This document shows positions 13,031-20,232 of a stretch of DNA of 45,899 bases, one piece after another. The notes below the pieces were generated by a model. The model saw nothing but the letters and a program-made list of their open reading frames with translations. It ran no database searches and had not been told where the DNA came from. How positions within the stretch are numbered: the first letter of the stretch is position 1; each line of letters begins with the position of its first letter. This DNA is from a virus. The stretch lies in IMG/VR virus record IMGVR_UViG_3300025769_000216, positions 1-45,899 of that record. One strand, 5' to 3'. A program made the translations under genes and the position numbers.

Positions 13031-13447
13031 ATGAATTTAGAAGATTTAAAAAATGAGATTAAAAAAGAAGAAGGTTATCGACTAGAAGTTTATATTGACA
13101 CAGAGGGATTTCCTACTGGAGGCTATGGTCATAAAATAATAGACGGTGAGAAAATTCCGACAACTAAAGAAGGTTGGGAAGAATTATTTGAAAAAGATTT
13201 TGCTCGTGCTTGTGAAGGTGGCATGAATATATGTGGTGATTGGAACATTAAAGATGAAGCCAAAGCCATCATTATTCACATGGTTTATCAAATGGGTGAG
13301 GCAGGAGTTCGTAAGTTTAAACGTGCTTTAAGCCATTTAAAAAAGGCAGAATACAAGTATTGTGCGGGCGAAATGATGAATTCGCGGTGGGCAAATCAAA
13401 CTCCCAATCGTGCAAAAAGACTTAGCGATCATATGGCTAATTTATAA
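13031..13447 (+). CDS. Endolysin: T4-lysozyme-type muramidase (GH24), 138 aa
   Basis: It cleaves peptidoglycan at lysis. The T4-type catalytic triad is visible as Glu14 in EEGYRLEVY, Asp23 in YIDTEG and Thr29 in FPTGGYGH, followed by the usual GWEELFEKDFARA helix. Start ATG 13031 is chosen because GGAATAGGA precedes it and the protein then begins like T4 lysozyme. A longer in-frame start at 12935 would run inside the previous gene. No signal peptide is seen, so release needs the nearby holin (11856). Length is slightly short but complete for GH24. Confidence 0.9.
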   Translation: MNLEDLKNEIKKEEGYRLEVYIDTEGFPTGGYGHKIIDGEKIPTTKEGWEELFEKDFARACEGGMNICGDWNIKDEAKAIIIHMVYQMGEAGVRKFKRALSHLKKAEYKYCAGEMMNSRWANQTPNRAKRLSDHMANL

Positions 13448-13449
13448 AC

Positions 13450-13662
13450 GTGGACATAATTCGATTTACAGACCATTTAAAAAAAATAATTAAGACTAGA
13501 CAAAGTGACATTTCGTCTGCTATTAGTAATGGTAATGCAAAATCTTACGACGAGTATAAACAACTCGTCGGTGAGCATTTAGCATATACTAACATTTTAC
13601 AGGAACTCTCGGACCTGCTAAAAAAACAGGAGCTAATAGATGACGAAACTGATAGTGCCTAA
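13450..13662 (+). CDS. Hypothetical helical protein, 70 aa, GTG start
   Basis: GTG 13450 lies three bases after the lysozyme stop. The product (MDIIRFTDHLKKIIKTRQSDISSAI...) is a charged helical protein, probably coiled coil, and resembles short genes found beside portal or head genes in marine podoviruses. It overlaps the GroES-like gene by 23 bases. No ribosome site is strong, so coupling to the upstream gene is likely. Function unknown. Confidence 0.6.
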   Translation: MDIIRFTDHLKKIIKTRQSDISSAISNGNAKSYDEYKQLVGEHLAYTNILQELSDLLKKQELIDDETDSA

Positions 13663-14065
13663 GCACTTAAAAGAAAAGGTAGAAAAACAGAAGGAAGAAT
13701 CCGAAGCTGCAAAGCTACCAAATCCAACTGGCTGGAGACTTTTATTATTACCAGTTAGACTCCAAGAAAAAACAAAAGGCGGTGTTTACTTAACCGACGA
13801 TACAATTAGCATGGCACAAATTGCCGGAAACGTTTGTAAGGTTTTGAAGGTAGGACCTTCTGCTTACAGAGATAAAGATCGTTTCCCAGATGGACCATGG
13901 TGCAAGGAAGGTGATTGGGTAGTCATTACCAAATATGCCGGATCCAGATTGTATATTGACGGTGGGGAATTGCGTGTTGTGAACGATGATGAAATCATTG
14001 CACAAGTCGACGATCCAATGAGTATTCTTCCGTCTAACGTAAAACTAGACAAGGTAGAAAGGTAG
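13640..14065 (+). CDS. GroES-like co-chaperonin, 141 aa
   Basis: The layout follows GroES: NPTGWRLLLLPVRLQEKTKGG (29-49) for the first strand, a mobile-loop region (VYLTDDTISMAQ), GNVCKVLKVGP, KEGDWVVITKYAG and a final DDEIIAQV strand. An insertion after KVGP (AYRDKDRFPDGPW) and a charged N-terminal extension are additions common in phage versions. Phage GroES-like proteins (T4 gp31, cyanophage types) adapt host GroEL to fold capsid protein. The location just before scaffold and capsid supports that use. Confidence 0.85.
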   Translation: MTKLIVPKHLKEKVEKQKEESEAAKLPNPTGWRLLLLPVRLQEKTKGGVYLTDDTISMAQIAGNVCKVLKVGPSAYRDKDRFPDGPWCKEGDWVVITKYAGSRLYIDGGELRVVNDDEIIAQVDDPMSILPSNVKLDKVER

Positions 14066-14071
14066 GTAGCC

Positions 14072-15016
14072 ATGGCAGAAGATAAATCCAAAATGGTAGA
14101 TATCGATACTTCCGGTGATGAAGTGGAAATTGTTTTAGATGAACAACAATCTAAAAATGAAAAAGAAACAAAAGATCACGGTGAAGTAAAAGAAGAAATA
14201 AGCGTTCAAGAAATAAAAGAAGAGAACGCTGAACAAGCACAAGAATCAGATGGTTTAGATGATTATAGTGAATCTGTTAAAAAGAGAATTGCTAATCTCA
14301 CTAAAAAATATCGCGAAGCTGAAAGACAAAGAGAAGAGGCTTTAAAGTATGCTGAAGGATTAAGGAAGCAATACGAAGAAAGTCAAACTAAATACTCTCA
14401 GTTAGATAAAGGATATTTGAGTGAGTTTGAATCTCGAGTAACGACTCAAACTGAAGTTGTCAAAGACAATCTAAAAAGAGCCATACAAGCAAGAGATGCC
14501 GATGCTATTGTTAAAGCACAAGAACAGCTTGCTCAATTGACTCTGGACAATGAACGTCTCAAAGCAACGAAAAAGTTGGAAGAAGAGAAAGCTGCTCAAC
14601 CTCAAACACAAGCAACTACTCAACAGTATCAACAACCACAACCTCAACAACCCGTTCAACCCGATCCAAAAGCGGAAAAATGGGCAAGAGAGAACGCGTG
14701 GTTTGGTCAGGACGAGGCCATGACGTATGCCGCCTTCGGAATTCATAAAAAACTTATTGAAGAAGAAGGATTTGACGCACAGTCAGATGAATACTATAAT
14801 GAAATCAATTCTCGAATGAGAAAAGAGTTTCCTCACAAATTTTCCGGTGAGGCAAATGTCGGAAAGCAATCGAAACCCGTCCAAACGGTTGCTTCTGCTA
14901 AGCGCGTAAATAAAGATGGACGCAGATCTGTAAGGCTCACACCCTCACAGGTAGCAATAGCCAAAAGGCTAGGTGTGCCGTTAGAAGAGTACGCTAGATA
15001 CGTGAAGGAGGCGTAA
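14072..15016 (+). CDS. Scaffolding protein, 314 aa
   Basis: It has an acidic disordered N-terminus, a long coiled coil (about 70-175, KKRIANLTKKYREAERQREEALK...), a Gln/Pro-rich linker (180-200) and a basic C-terminal end (SAKRVNKDGRRSVRLTPSQVAIAKRLGV), the typical build of capsid scaffolds whose basic tail binds coat protein. It is placed after the GroES-like gene and three genes before the major capsid. Named from architecture and position rather than recognised homology. Start ATG 14072 follows GGTAGGTAGCC. Confidence 0.75.
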   Translation: MAEDKSKMVDIDTSGDEVEIVLDEQQSKNEKETKDHGEVKEEISVQEIKEENAEQAQESDGLDDYSESVKKRIANLTKKYREAERQREEALKYAEGLRKQYEESQTKYSQLDKGYLSEFESRVTTQTEVVKDNLKRAIQARDADAIVKAQEQLAQLTLDNERLKATKKLEEEKAAQPQTQATTQQYQQPQPQQPVQPDPKAEKWARENAWFGQDEAMTYAAFGIHKKLIEEEGFDAQSDEYYNEINSRMRKEFPHKFSGEANVGKQSKPVQTVASAKRVNKDGRRSVRLTPSQVAIAKRLGVPLEEYARYVKEA

Positions 15017-15020
15017 CAAT

Positions 15021-15497
15021 ATGGAAAATGAAACTAAACTTAATAAATCTTCACGCAAGTTGGAAACCCGTGAAATGAACGCTCGACCAAAAGCATGGGT
15101 ACCACCTTCATCGCTCGAAGCGCCACAACCTGACGAAGGCTGGCATCATCGATGGGTACGATACGAATATCGTGGAATACCTGACGATAAGAATGTCAAC
15201 GGTAGGTTAAGACAAGGGTATGAATTTGTTAAATCAGATACATACGGCGATCGTCTTGACATACCTGCAATAGCCGACGGAAAGTTCAAAGGCGTCATAG
15301 GAATAGGGGGACTTGTTCTTATGCGGTGTCCAGTTGAGATTAAGAAGCAACGTGATGCGTACTTCAAGTCTCAAACGGAAGGCCAAATGCAGAGTGTTGA
15401 TAACGACTTAATGAAAGACGAGCACCCTAACATGCCAATCCATAGGGAAAGGCAAAGTAGAGTAAGCTTCGGCGGTCCAAAACCCGACGAAGATTAA
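15021..15497 (+). CDS. Conserved hypothetical protein between scaffold and capsid, 158 aa
   Basis: A soluble, tryptophan-rich product with a block ARPKAWVPPSSLEAPQPDE, then GWHHRWVRYEYRG, then GYEFVKSDTYGDRLDIPAI and IGIGGLVLMRCPVEIKKQR. I associate this arrangement with uncharacterised marine-phage head-region proteins. The gene starts 4 bases after the scaffold gene. A head assembly role is inferred from location only. Confidence 0.7.
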   Translation: MENETKLNKSSRKLETREMNARPKAWVPPSSLEAPQPDEGWHHRWVRYEYRGIPDDKNVNGRLRQGYEFVKSDTYGDRLDIPAIADGKFKGVIGIGGLVLMRCPVEIKKQRDAYFKSQTEGQMQSVDNDLMKDEHPNMPIHRERQSRVSFGGPKPDED

Positions 15498-15530
15498 TTA
15501 ACAAAAAAATATACTTAGGAGGTATATACA

Positions 15531-16115
15531 ATGGCAAATAAAAACGCAGCCTTTGGTTTACGCCCATTAGCAAAGCTAGGCGGAAACTATAACGGTGGTG
15601 CTTTCACCACTTATGCGGTTAAGTCAGGTAATACCAGTGGTAATATTTTTGAGGGTGCAGTTGTAAAACTAGGATCTGACGGATACGTTGTCGCAGCAGG
15701 CGACAGTGACACACAAATTTTGGGTGTTGCGGGCGGTGTGGAATACACAGCAGCAGACGGTAAGCCGACATTTTCTAATTACTTTCCAAATACAACAGCA
15801 ACTCAAGGATCCGCTGATATTAGCATAAGAGTATACGACGACCCGAATCAATTATTCTTGGTTCAGGCTGACGGTACTTCTGCTCAGACTTCAATCGGAA
15901 TGAACGCTGATGTTACTGGAAACGCAAACGGTAACACAACAAATGGTATATCAAGCGGAGCATTAGACTCATCTAGTCTATCAACTGCTGATTTAATGTT
16001 AAGAGTGGTTGGTGTAACGGCTGATCCTGATAATAACGACCTAGCTAGCGTCAACGCTAACTTAATCGTTAAAATCAACGATCACTTCTACGCACCGAAC
16101 ACAGCAGGCGTATAG
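15531..16115 (+). CDS. Putative capsid decoration/stabilisation protein, 194 aa
   Basis: A strong TTAGGAGG ribosome site precedes ATG 15531, implying high expression. The product is Gly/Ala/Asn/Thr-rich and beta-predicted (MANKNAAFGLRPLAKLGGNYNG...). Its middle has LFLVQADGTSAQTSIGMNADVTG, resembling marine-phage virion proteins located directly before the major capsid gene. Decoration of the capsid surface is the likely role, inferred from composition, expression signals and position. Confidence 0.7.
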   Translation: MANKNAAFGLRPLAKLGGNYNGGAFTTYAVKSGNTSGNIFEGAVVKLGSDGYVVAAGDSDTQILGVAGGVEYTAADGKPTFSNYFPNTTATQGSADISIRVYDDPNQLFLVQADGTSAQTSIGMNADVTGNANGNTTNGISSGALDSSSLSTADLMLRVVGVTADPDNNDLASVNANLIVKINDHFYAPNTAGV

Positions 16116-16127
16116 GAGGTTTAAACT

Positions 16128-17051
16128 ATGGCTATATCAAGAAGTCAACTCGTTAAAGAGTTAGAACCGGGTCTAAACGCACTGTTTGGCTTGGAATATC
16201 AAAAGTACGAAAACGAACATGCTGAGATTTTTAATCAAGAATCTTCAGACAGAGCTTTTGAAGAAGAAGTAATGTTAACAGGTTTCGGTAACGCTCCTGT
16301 GAAGCAAGAAGGTGCAGCAGTAACATTTGACTCTGCAAACGAAGCTTACACAGCACGTTATTCACATGAAACCGTTGCTTTAGCATTCTCTATCACTGAA
16401 GAAGCTGTGGAAGATAATCTTTATGACAGATTATCAGCACGTTACACAAAAGCATTAGCTAGATCTATGGCACACACAAAACAGATCAAAGCTGCTAACG
16501 TATTAAACAATGCGTTCGCATCTTCTGGCGCAGCCGGTTCAAATCCCGGCGGTGACGGTGTGTCTCTTGTGAACGCTGCTCACCCAACTGTAGGTGGCGG
16601 AGCATTCTCAAATAGAAACTCAACTGATGCAGACCTTAACGAAACATCACTCGAGCAGGCGATGATTGATATTTCTCAATTCATCGATGAGAGAGGACTA
16701 AAGATTGCTGTACAAGCAAGAAAAATGATTGTCCCACCTCAATTAATGTTCGTAGCGGATAGAATCCTAAACTCAACATTGAGAACAGGTACAGCCGACA
16801 ATGACATCAACGCATTAGTGAACATGTCAATGTTGCCTGAAGGTTATAGAGTAAATCACTATCTAACAGATACTGATGCATACTTCATCATGACCGACGC
16901 ACCTAATGGATTCAAACACTTCGTGAGAACTCCATTAGCGACAGCTATGGAAGGTGATTTCGATACAGGTAACGTGAGATACAAAGCTAGAGAGAGATAT
17001 TCTTTCGGTTTCTCAGATCCACGTTGTGTATACGGTTCACAAGGTTCCTAA
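16128..17051 (+). CDS. Major capsid protein, 307 aa
   Basis: The building block of the icosahedral head, HK97 fold expected. Features: MAISRSQLVKELEPGLNALFG N-terminal helix with no long leader peptide, a repeated-contact region SHETVALAFSITEEAVEDNLYDRL, the long helix region SLEQAMIDISQFIDERGLK, VPPQLMFVADRIL, and a C-terminal GNVRYKARERYSFGFSDPRCVYG block characteristic of capsid proteins of this kind. The AGGAGG ribosome site and terminator fit a highly expressed gene. No separate protease gene is visible, in line with a scaffold that is not cleaved. Confidence 0.9.
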   Translation: MAISRSQLVKELEPGLNALFGLEYQKYENEHAEIFNQESSDRAFEEEVMLTGFGNAPVKQEGAAVTFDSANEAYTARYSHETVALAFSITEEAVEDNLYDRLSARYTKALARSMAHTKQIKAANVLNNAFASSGAAGSNPGGDGVSLVNAAHPTVGGGAFSNRNSTDADLNETSLEQAMIDISQFIDERGLKIAVQARKMIVPPQLMFVADRILNSTLRTGTADNDINALVNMSMLPEGYRVNHYLTDTDAYFIMTDAPNGFKHFVRTPLATAMEGDFDTGNVRYKARERYSFGFSDPRCVYGSQGS

Positions 17052-17086
17052 TAGGAACATTTGTTTTTCATAAACAAATCCTTTCG

Positions 17087-17115
17087 AAAAGGGCGGTTTC
17101 ATCCCGCCCTTTTTT
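17087..17115 (+). terminator. Strong intrinsic terminator after the capsid gene
   Basis: AAAAGGGCGG pairs with CCGCCCTTTT around loop TTTCATC, followed by further T. A second AT-rich hairpin (17059-17066 with 17072-17079) precedes it. It ends the packaging/head operon. Confidence 0.95.
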
Positions 17116-17116
17116 A

Positions 17117-17145
17117 TTTACACCGTCAGATTAATTTTTTATATT
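17117..17145 (+). promoter_or_regulatory. Sigma70-like promoter after the capsid terminator
   Basis: TTTACA (17117-17122), 17-base spacer, TATATT (17140-17145). It immediately follows the terminator and lacks the CCC-N8-RRGAT core of the early elements, so it belongs to a different regulatory class. It should drive the connector/tail operon. Confidence 0.75.
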
Positions 17146-17151
17146 AAAGTC

Positions 17152-17236
17152 CTAGCAAAAATAGTTGCATAGACTGGGCTAGCAGACGGTATAGAGACTA
17201 TGTGACGAACGGGCTATACACCAAAGGAGGTTTAAT
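17152..17236 (+). promoter_or_regulatory. Folded 5' leader of the connector/tail operon
   Basis: The predicted leader of about 85 bases has two mutually exclusive helices: CATAG 17168-17172 with CTATG 17198-17202, and GTATAG 17189-17194 with CTATAC 17214-17219. GGGCTA occurs twice. It ends in an AAAGGAGG ribosome site. The competing stems would suit a switch, but nothing identifies a ligand. Confidence 0.4.
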
Positions 17237-17515
17237 ATGGCTAAAACTACATTTGAAGGACCAGTAGTATCTTTAAAAGGATATGTAGCTGGTTCCGATC
17301 CAAACGCAAGTGACACACAACAAGGTGGCACTAATCCATACACAGTAACCAACGTTACTTCTATCACAAACGGTACATTCGTTATTGATGCTACTACATC
17401 CGAAGGTACTTTGTTTTATGTAAATAATGGTGCTAACGGAGCAGCAACACTTTGCTTCTCTGACGGTACAACTTGGTTAAGAGCAGATACTAACGCAAAC
17501 GTATCAACAAGCTAA
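17237..17515 (+). CDS. Putative virion protein, 92 aa
   Basis: First gene of the post-capsid operon, with AAAGGAGG 6 bases before its ATG. The product is beta-rich and Gly/Thr/Asn-rich (MAKTTFEGPVVSLKGYVAGS..., TWLRADTNANVSTS), like small decoration or fibre-attachment proteins in marine phages. No cleavage site or membrane segment. Named by composition and position. Confidence 0.65.
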   Translation: MAKTTFEGPVVSLKGYVAGSDPNASDTQQGGTNPYTVTNVTSITNGTFVIDATTSEGTLFYVNNGANGAATLCFSDGTTWLRADTNANVSTS

Positions 17516-17526
17516 GGAGGTAAATC

Positions 17527-17811
17527 ATGGCCTTCGATAGTGATGTTCTAGTTAAAGGTGCGGCAGCCGGAGCTACAACAGAAATAAATTCTCAAAGATC
17601 ACGTCTTAAGGGATTTGTTATTGGTGTGGGCGCCACAGGCAGTAACGGCACAGTAACTTTTAACGATGGCGGCACTGCTGTATTTAACGTAGCTGTTGTG
17701 GGGGGAACCTCAGACGTTGCAATGAATATTCCTGAACAAGGTGTTTTATTTAAAGCAAACTTGAACGTAACCACTGTTAATTGTACAGTGAATGTATTCT
17801 ACACAGGATAA
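17527..17811 (+). CDS. Putative virion protein, 94 aa
   Basis: Small Gly/Val/Asn-rich beta protein (MAFDSDVLVKGAAAGATTEINSQR..., VNCTVNVFYTG) preceded by AAGGAGG. It is similar in style to the preceding gene and probably part of the virion surface or connector. The stop shares one base with the next ATG (TAATG). No specific family recognised. Confidence 0.65.
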   Translation: MAFDSDVLVKGAAAGATTEINSQRSRLKGFVIGVGATGSNGTVTFNDGGTAVFNVAVVGGTSDVAMNIPEQGVLFKANLNVTTVNCTVNVFYTG

Positions 17812-18086
17812 TGGCAGACAAACAACCACCGAAAACTAAAAAATATTTCCGCTCTACCAAAAGTGGAGCGGGAATGACCAAAGCCGGTGTCGCTCGATAT
17901 CGAAAAGAGAACCCCGGTTCAAAATTAAAAACCGCTGTAACAGGGAAAGTAAAACCCGGCAGTAAAGATGCTAAAAGAAGAAAATCTTATTGTGCTCGTT
18001 CTGCGGGTCAAATGAAACAATTTCCCAAAGCAGCCAAAGACCCCAATTCAAGATTAAGACAAGCACGTAAACGCTGGAGGTGCTAA
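17811..18086 (+). CDS. Small basic protein, 91 aa (DUF6321-like)
   Basis: Start ATG 17811 in TAATG is chosen over an in-frame ATG at 17781 inside the previous gene. The sequence GMTKAGVARYRKENPGSKLKTAVTGKVKPGSKDAKRRKSYCAR is a conserved block I recall as DUF6321, found in marine viruses, function unknown. It is very basic with two Cys near the C-terminal half. Nucleic-acid binding is plausible from charge. Confidence 0.75.
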   Translation: MADKQPPKTKKYFRSTKSGAGMTKAGVARYRKENPGSKLKTAVTGKVKPGSKDAKRRKSYCARSAGQMKQFPKAAKDPNSRLRQARKRWRC

Positions 18087-18503
18087 TTGGAAATAAGTGA
18101 CAAAACGACAGTTGGCATGCCAATTAGAAACTTGGTTTCTATTGTCACTGCCGTGGCACTGGGAGTCTATGCTTATTTCGGAATAGTCGAAACCCTAAAC
18201 CAACATTCTACTCGACTAGAACTAATGGAAAAAGATGTGCAATTAAACACAGAGTTTCGAATTAAATGGCCCAGAGGTTTAATGGGTAATCTACCTGCTG
18301 ATGATGAACAATATATGTTATTAGAATTCCTATCAGGACAAGTTGAGAAACAACAAGCAACCTTAGATGAAAATGCTGATACGAAAATTATGATTAAACA
18401 TTTAGAAGAAATGGTAGATCAGTTAGAAAAAGATGTTGAAAAATTAAAAGATGCAACAAGAGAAATTAAGTTTGCAAACGGTAATGGAAATGGGGGATAC
18501 TGA
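18087..18503 (+). CDS. Membrane-anchored coiled-coil protein, 138 aa, TTG start
   Basis: TTG 18087 immediately follows the previous stop, after GGAGGTGC. The product has one transmembrane segment (about 13-33, IRNLVSIVTAVALGVYAYFGI), a short loop with PRGLMGNLPADDEQ, and a long coiled coil (about 85-128). This topology (short inside, coiled coil outside) fits an inner-membrane spanin-like or membrane-tethered virion factor, but no outer-membrane partner lipoprotein is visible. Confidence 0.65.
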   Translation: MEISDKTTVGMPIRNLVSIVTAVALGVYAYFGIVETLNQHSTRLELMEKDVQLNTEFRIKWPRGLMGNLPADDEQYMLLEFLSGQVEKQQATLDENADTKIMIKHLEEMVDQLEKDVEKLKDATREIKFANGNGNGGY

Positions 18504-18721
18504 TGTGGAAAGTGATTATTGTTCTTTGTTTATTTAGTGGCACGGGTGAATTATTAGAGCACACTTATACAGAAAGTGTTAGTGATTGTTTAGAGAAAAA
18601 ACGTATAATGAAACGTAATATGGGGCCAACCGTATTAATTACTTGTGGTGAAGCAGAGGCGGAGCTAGAAGAAATTCAAGGAAGAATCTTCGTAAAAAGT
18701 ATTCGCAAAATGGAACATTGA
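18503..18721 (+). CDS. Hypothetical exported or membrane-anchored protein, 72 aa
   Basis: ATG 18503 overlaps the preceding stop (TGATG). An N-terminal hydrophobic stretch (MWKVIIVLCLFSGTGE) could be an uncleaved signal anchor; the body contains Cys29 and Cys48, a possible disulphide pair. It lies between two membrane-anchored coiled-coil genes, so the three may act together at the envelope. Family not recognised. Confidence 0.6.
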   Translation: MWKVIIVLCLFSGTGELLEHTYTESVSDCLEKKRIMKRNMGPTVLITCGEAEAELEEIQGRIFVKSIRKMEH

Positions 18722-18735
18722 TGATATAAAAAACT

Positions 18736-18963
18736 ATGCAATTAGATAAACTTAAAGATTGGGGCGGATTAGTAACAAGATGGATGCTATTATTTGCTGC
18801 TGTAATTATAGGTTGGTCTAATTTAGAAAATAGAGTCACTAATTTAGAAGCAGATACAGTAGGAACTCCTGCATTATTACTTGAAATTAAACAGGATTTA
18901 GCTGTTATAAAAAATGATATTTCTTGGTTAAAAGAAAACATGCCCAAGAATGACAATCAGTAG
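18736..18963 (+). CDS. Membrane-anchored coiled-coil protein, 75 aa
   Basis: One transmembrane helix (about 11-27, VTRWMLLFAAVIIGWSN) is followed by a coiled coil (LENRVTNLEADTVG..., LLEIKQDLAVIKNDI). It has the same design as the protein at 18087 but is shorter. Its end overlaps the next tiny basic gene by 14 bases. A lysis or envelope role is likely but not demonstrated. Confidence 0.6.
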   Translation: MQLDKLKDWGGLVTRWMLLFAAVIIGWSNLENRVTNLEADTVGTPALLLEIKQDLAVIKNDISWLKENMPKNDNQ

Positions 18964-19045
18964 ATCTCAAACGGCTAAACAAATAGCCAATCCACCCTCT
19001 AAAAAGATAAGAAAAAAGAAACCAAAAAAGAGAAAAACAAAGTAG
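18950..19045 (+). CDS. Tiny basic protein, 31 aa
   Basis: ATG 18950 to TAG 19043-19045, overlapping the previous gene. MTISRSQTAKQIANPPSKK is followed by an almost pure Lys/Arg tail. The MTISRxQ beginning is one I have seen in short marine-phage proteins. No ribosome site is obvious, so it would depend on coupling. Confidence 0.5.
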   Translation: MTISRSQTAKQIANPPSKKIRKKKPKKRKTK

Positions 19046-19097
19046 AATTTTCTAGAAGGTTTTGATACATTGAGCTTTAAGCACAAAGGAGTGTAAA

Positions 19098-19223
19098 ATG
19101 GTAAATTGTAAGAAAAAAACATACTTGAAGACAGGCGGTAAATCTCCTGTTAAAGGCATGAAAAAAGGTGGCGCAGTCAAAGGTTATATGTATGGCGGTT
19201 CTGTCAATAAAATGAAAAAATAA
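19098..19223 (+). CDS. Tiny basic protein with KKGG/YGG motifs, 41 aa
   Basis: Preceded by AAAGGAGTGTAA, ATG 19098, stop in TAATG shared with the next gene. The sequence is MVNCKKKTYLKTGGKSPVKG followed by MKKGGAVKGYMYGGSVNKMKK. The GG-x-hydrophobic motifs match those in other proteins of this phage. The clear ribosome site supports it being real. Function unknown. Confidence 0.6.
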   Translation: MVNCKKKTYLKTGGKSPVKGMKKGGAVKGYMYGGSVNKMKK

Positions 19224-19891
19224 TGACAACATCTGGAACAACAGACTTTAATCTTAATATAGAAGAAGCAATTCAAGAAGCATACGAGCGTTGTGGCTTG
19301 TCGATGAGAACAGGTTACGATTTACGATCTTCTAGAAGAGTTTTAAATATTATGTTTGCAGAGTGGGCAAATAGAGGAATTAATGTCTGGACCGTGAAAC
19401 AAAGAACGGCCACAGTAGCTCAAAATGATCAAAGCAACACTGCTGATTTTGCTTCTGATATTGTTGATGTATTGGACGTTGTTGTTCGAGACGGCACCAC
19501 AGATTACACCGTGGATAAAATCAGTAGAGCGGAGTATTTAAATACACCTGTTAAATCAACAACAGGTCGACCAACTCAGTTCTTTTTTGACGGTCAGATT
19601 AATCCAGTGATGTATTTCTATCCCGCAGCAGATCAAGCTTATACGATTGTGTATAATGCTTTGACAAGAATTCAAGACGCAGGGGATTATACAAACACAA
19701 CTGATTTACCCTTTCGATTCTATCCTTGTTTAGTAGCTGGTCTGGCTTATTACATCGCAATGAAAAGAGCACCTGAACGTATGGCAGATTTAAAATTTGA
19801 ATACGAAGATGTTTGGAAAAGAGCAGCCGATACAGACGGTGGTAGAGATAGTGTGTTTTTAACACCACAAAATTATTTCATAGGTTCATAA
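19223..19891 (+). CDS. Head-to-tail adaptor protein, P22 gp4-like, 222 aa
   Basis: The helical start NIEEAIQEAYERCGLSMRTGYD with LRSSRRVLNIMFAEWANRGIN, the middle GRPTQFFFDGQINP and YFYPAADQAYTIVYNAL, and the C-terminal helices form the pattern of podovirus connector proteins that sit under the portal (P22 gp4-type). Position after the capsid region and before a second adaptor-like protein agrees. The start overlaps the previous stop by one base. Assigned by remembered family pattern and context. Confidence 0.75.
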   Translation: MTTSGTTDFNLNIEEAIQEAYERCGLSMRTGYDLRSSRRVLNIMFAEWANRGINVWTVKQRTATVAQNDQSNTADFASDIVDVLDVVVRDGTTDYTVDKISRAEYLNTPVKSTTGRPTQFFFDGQINPVMYFYPAADQAYTIVYNALTRIQDAGDYTNTTDLPFRFYPCLVAGLAYYIAMKRAPERMADLKFEYEDVWKRAADTDGGRDSVFLTPQNYFIGS

Positions 19892-20232
19892 TGGCAAGAT
19901 ACGCAACAGGTAAATATTCACAAAGAATATCTGATCGTTCAGGAGCAGCTTTTCCTTATAAAGAAATGGTCAAAGAATGGAACGGTTCCATTGTCCATGT
20001 TTCAGAATTCGAAGCCAAACATCCACAGTTAATTCAAACAAAAAAACAATTAGCGGATCCCGAAGCTTTACAAATGGCGAAGCCTCAAATATCCTCTACA
20101 ACTGTTTATCCCCCCACTGATGGATTAAATGCTAATCAGTTTCAAAGCACAGGTATGAAACCTTCGACTCATGTTAATGCCGATACTCGAATGCAAACAA
20201 TATTAGGAAAGGTTACTGTAAGCACATCATGA
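19891..20232 (+). CDS. Conserved structural protein, 113 aa
   Basis: MARYATGKYSQRISDRSGAAF, then KEMVKEWNGSIVHVSEFEAKHPQL, is a block common to marine tailed phages, always near connector genes. It is basic at the N-terminus and Thr/Gln-rich later. TAATG at its start and a 4-base overlap at its end show coupling to both adaptor genes, so a connector-assembly role is likely. Confidence 0.7.
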   Translation: MARYATGKYSQRISDRSGAAFPYKEMVKEWNGSIVHVSEFEAKHPQLIQTKKQLADPEALQMAKPQISSTTVYPPTDGLNANQFQSTGMKPSTHVNADTRMQTILGKVTVSTS

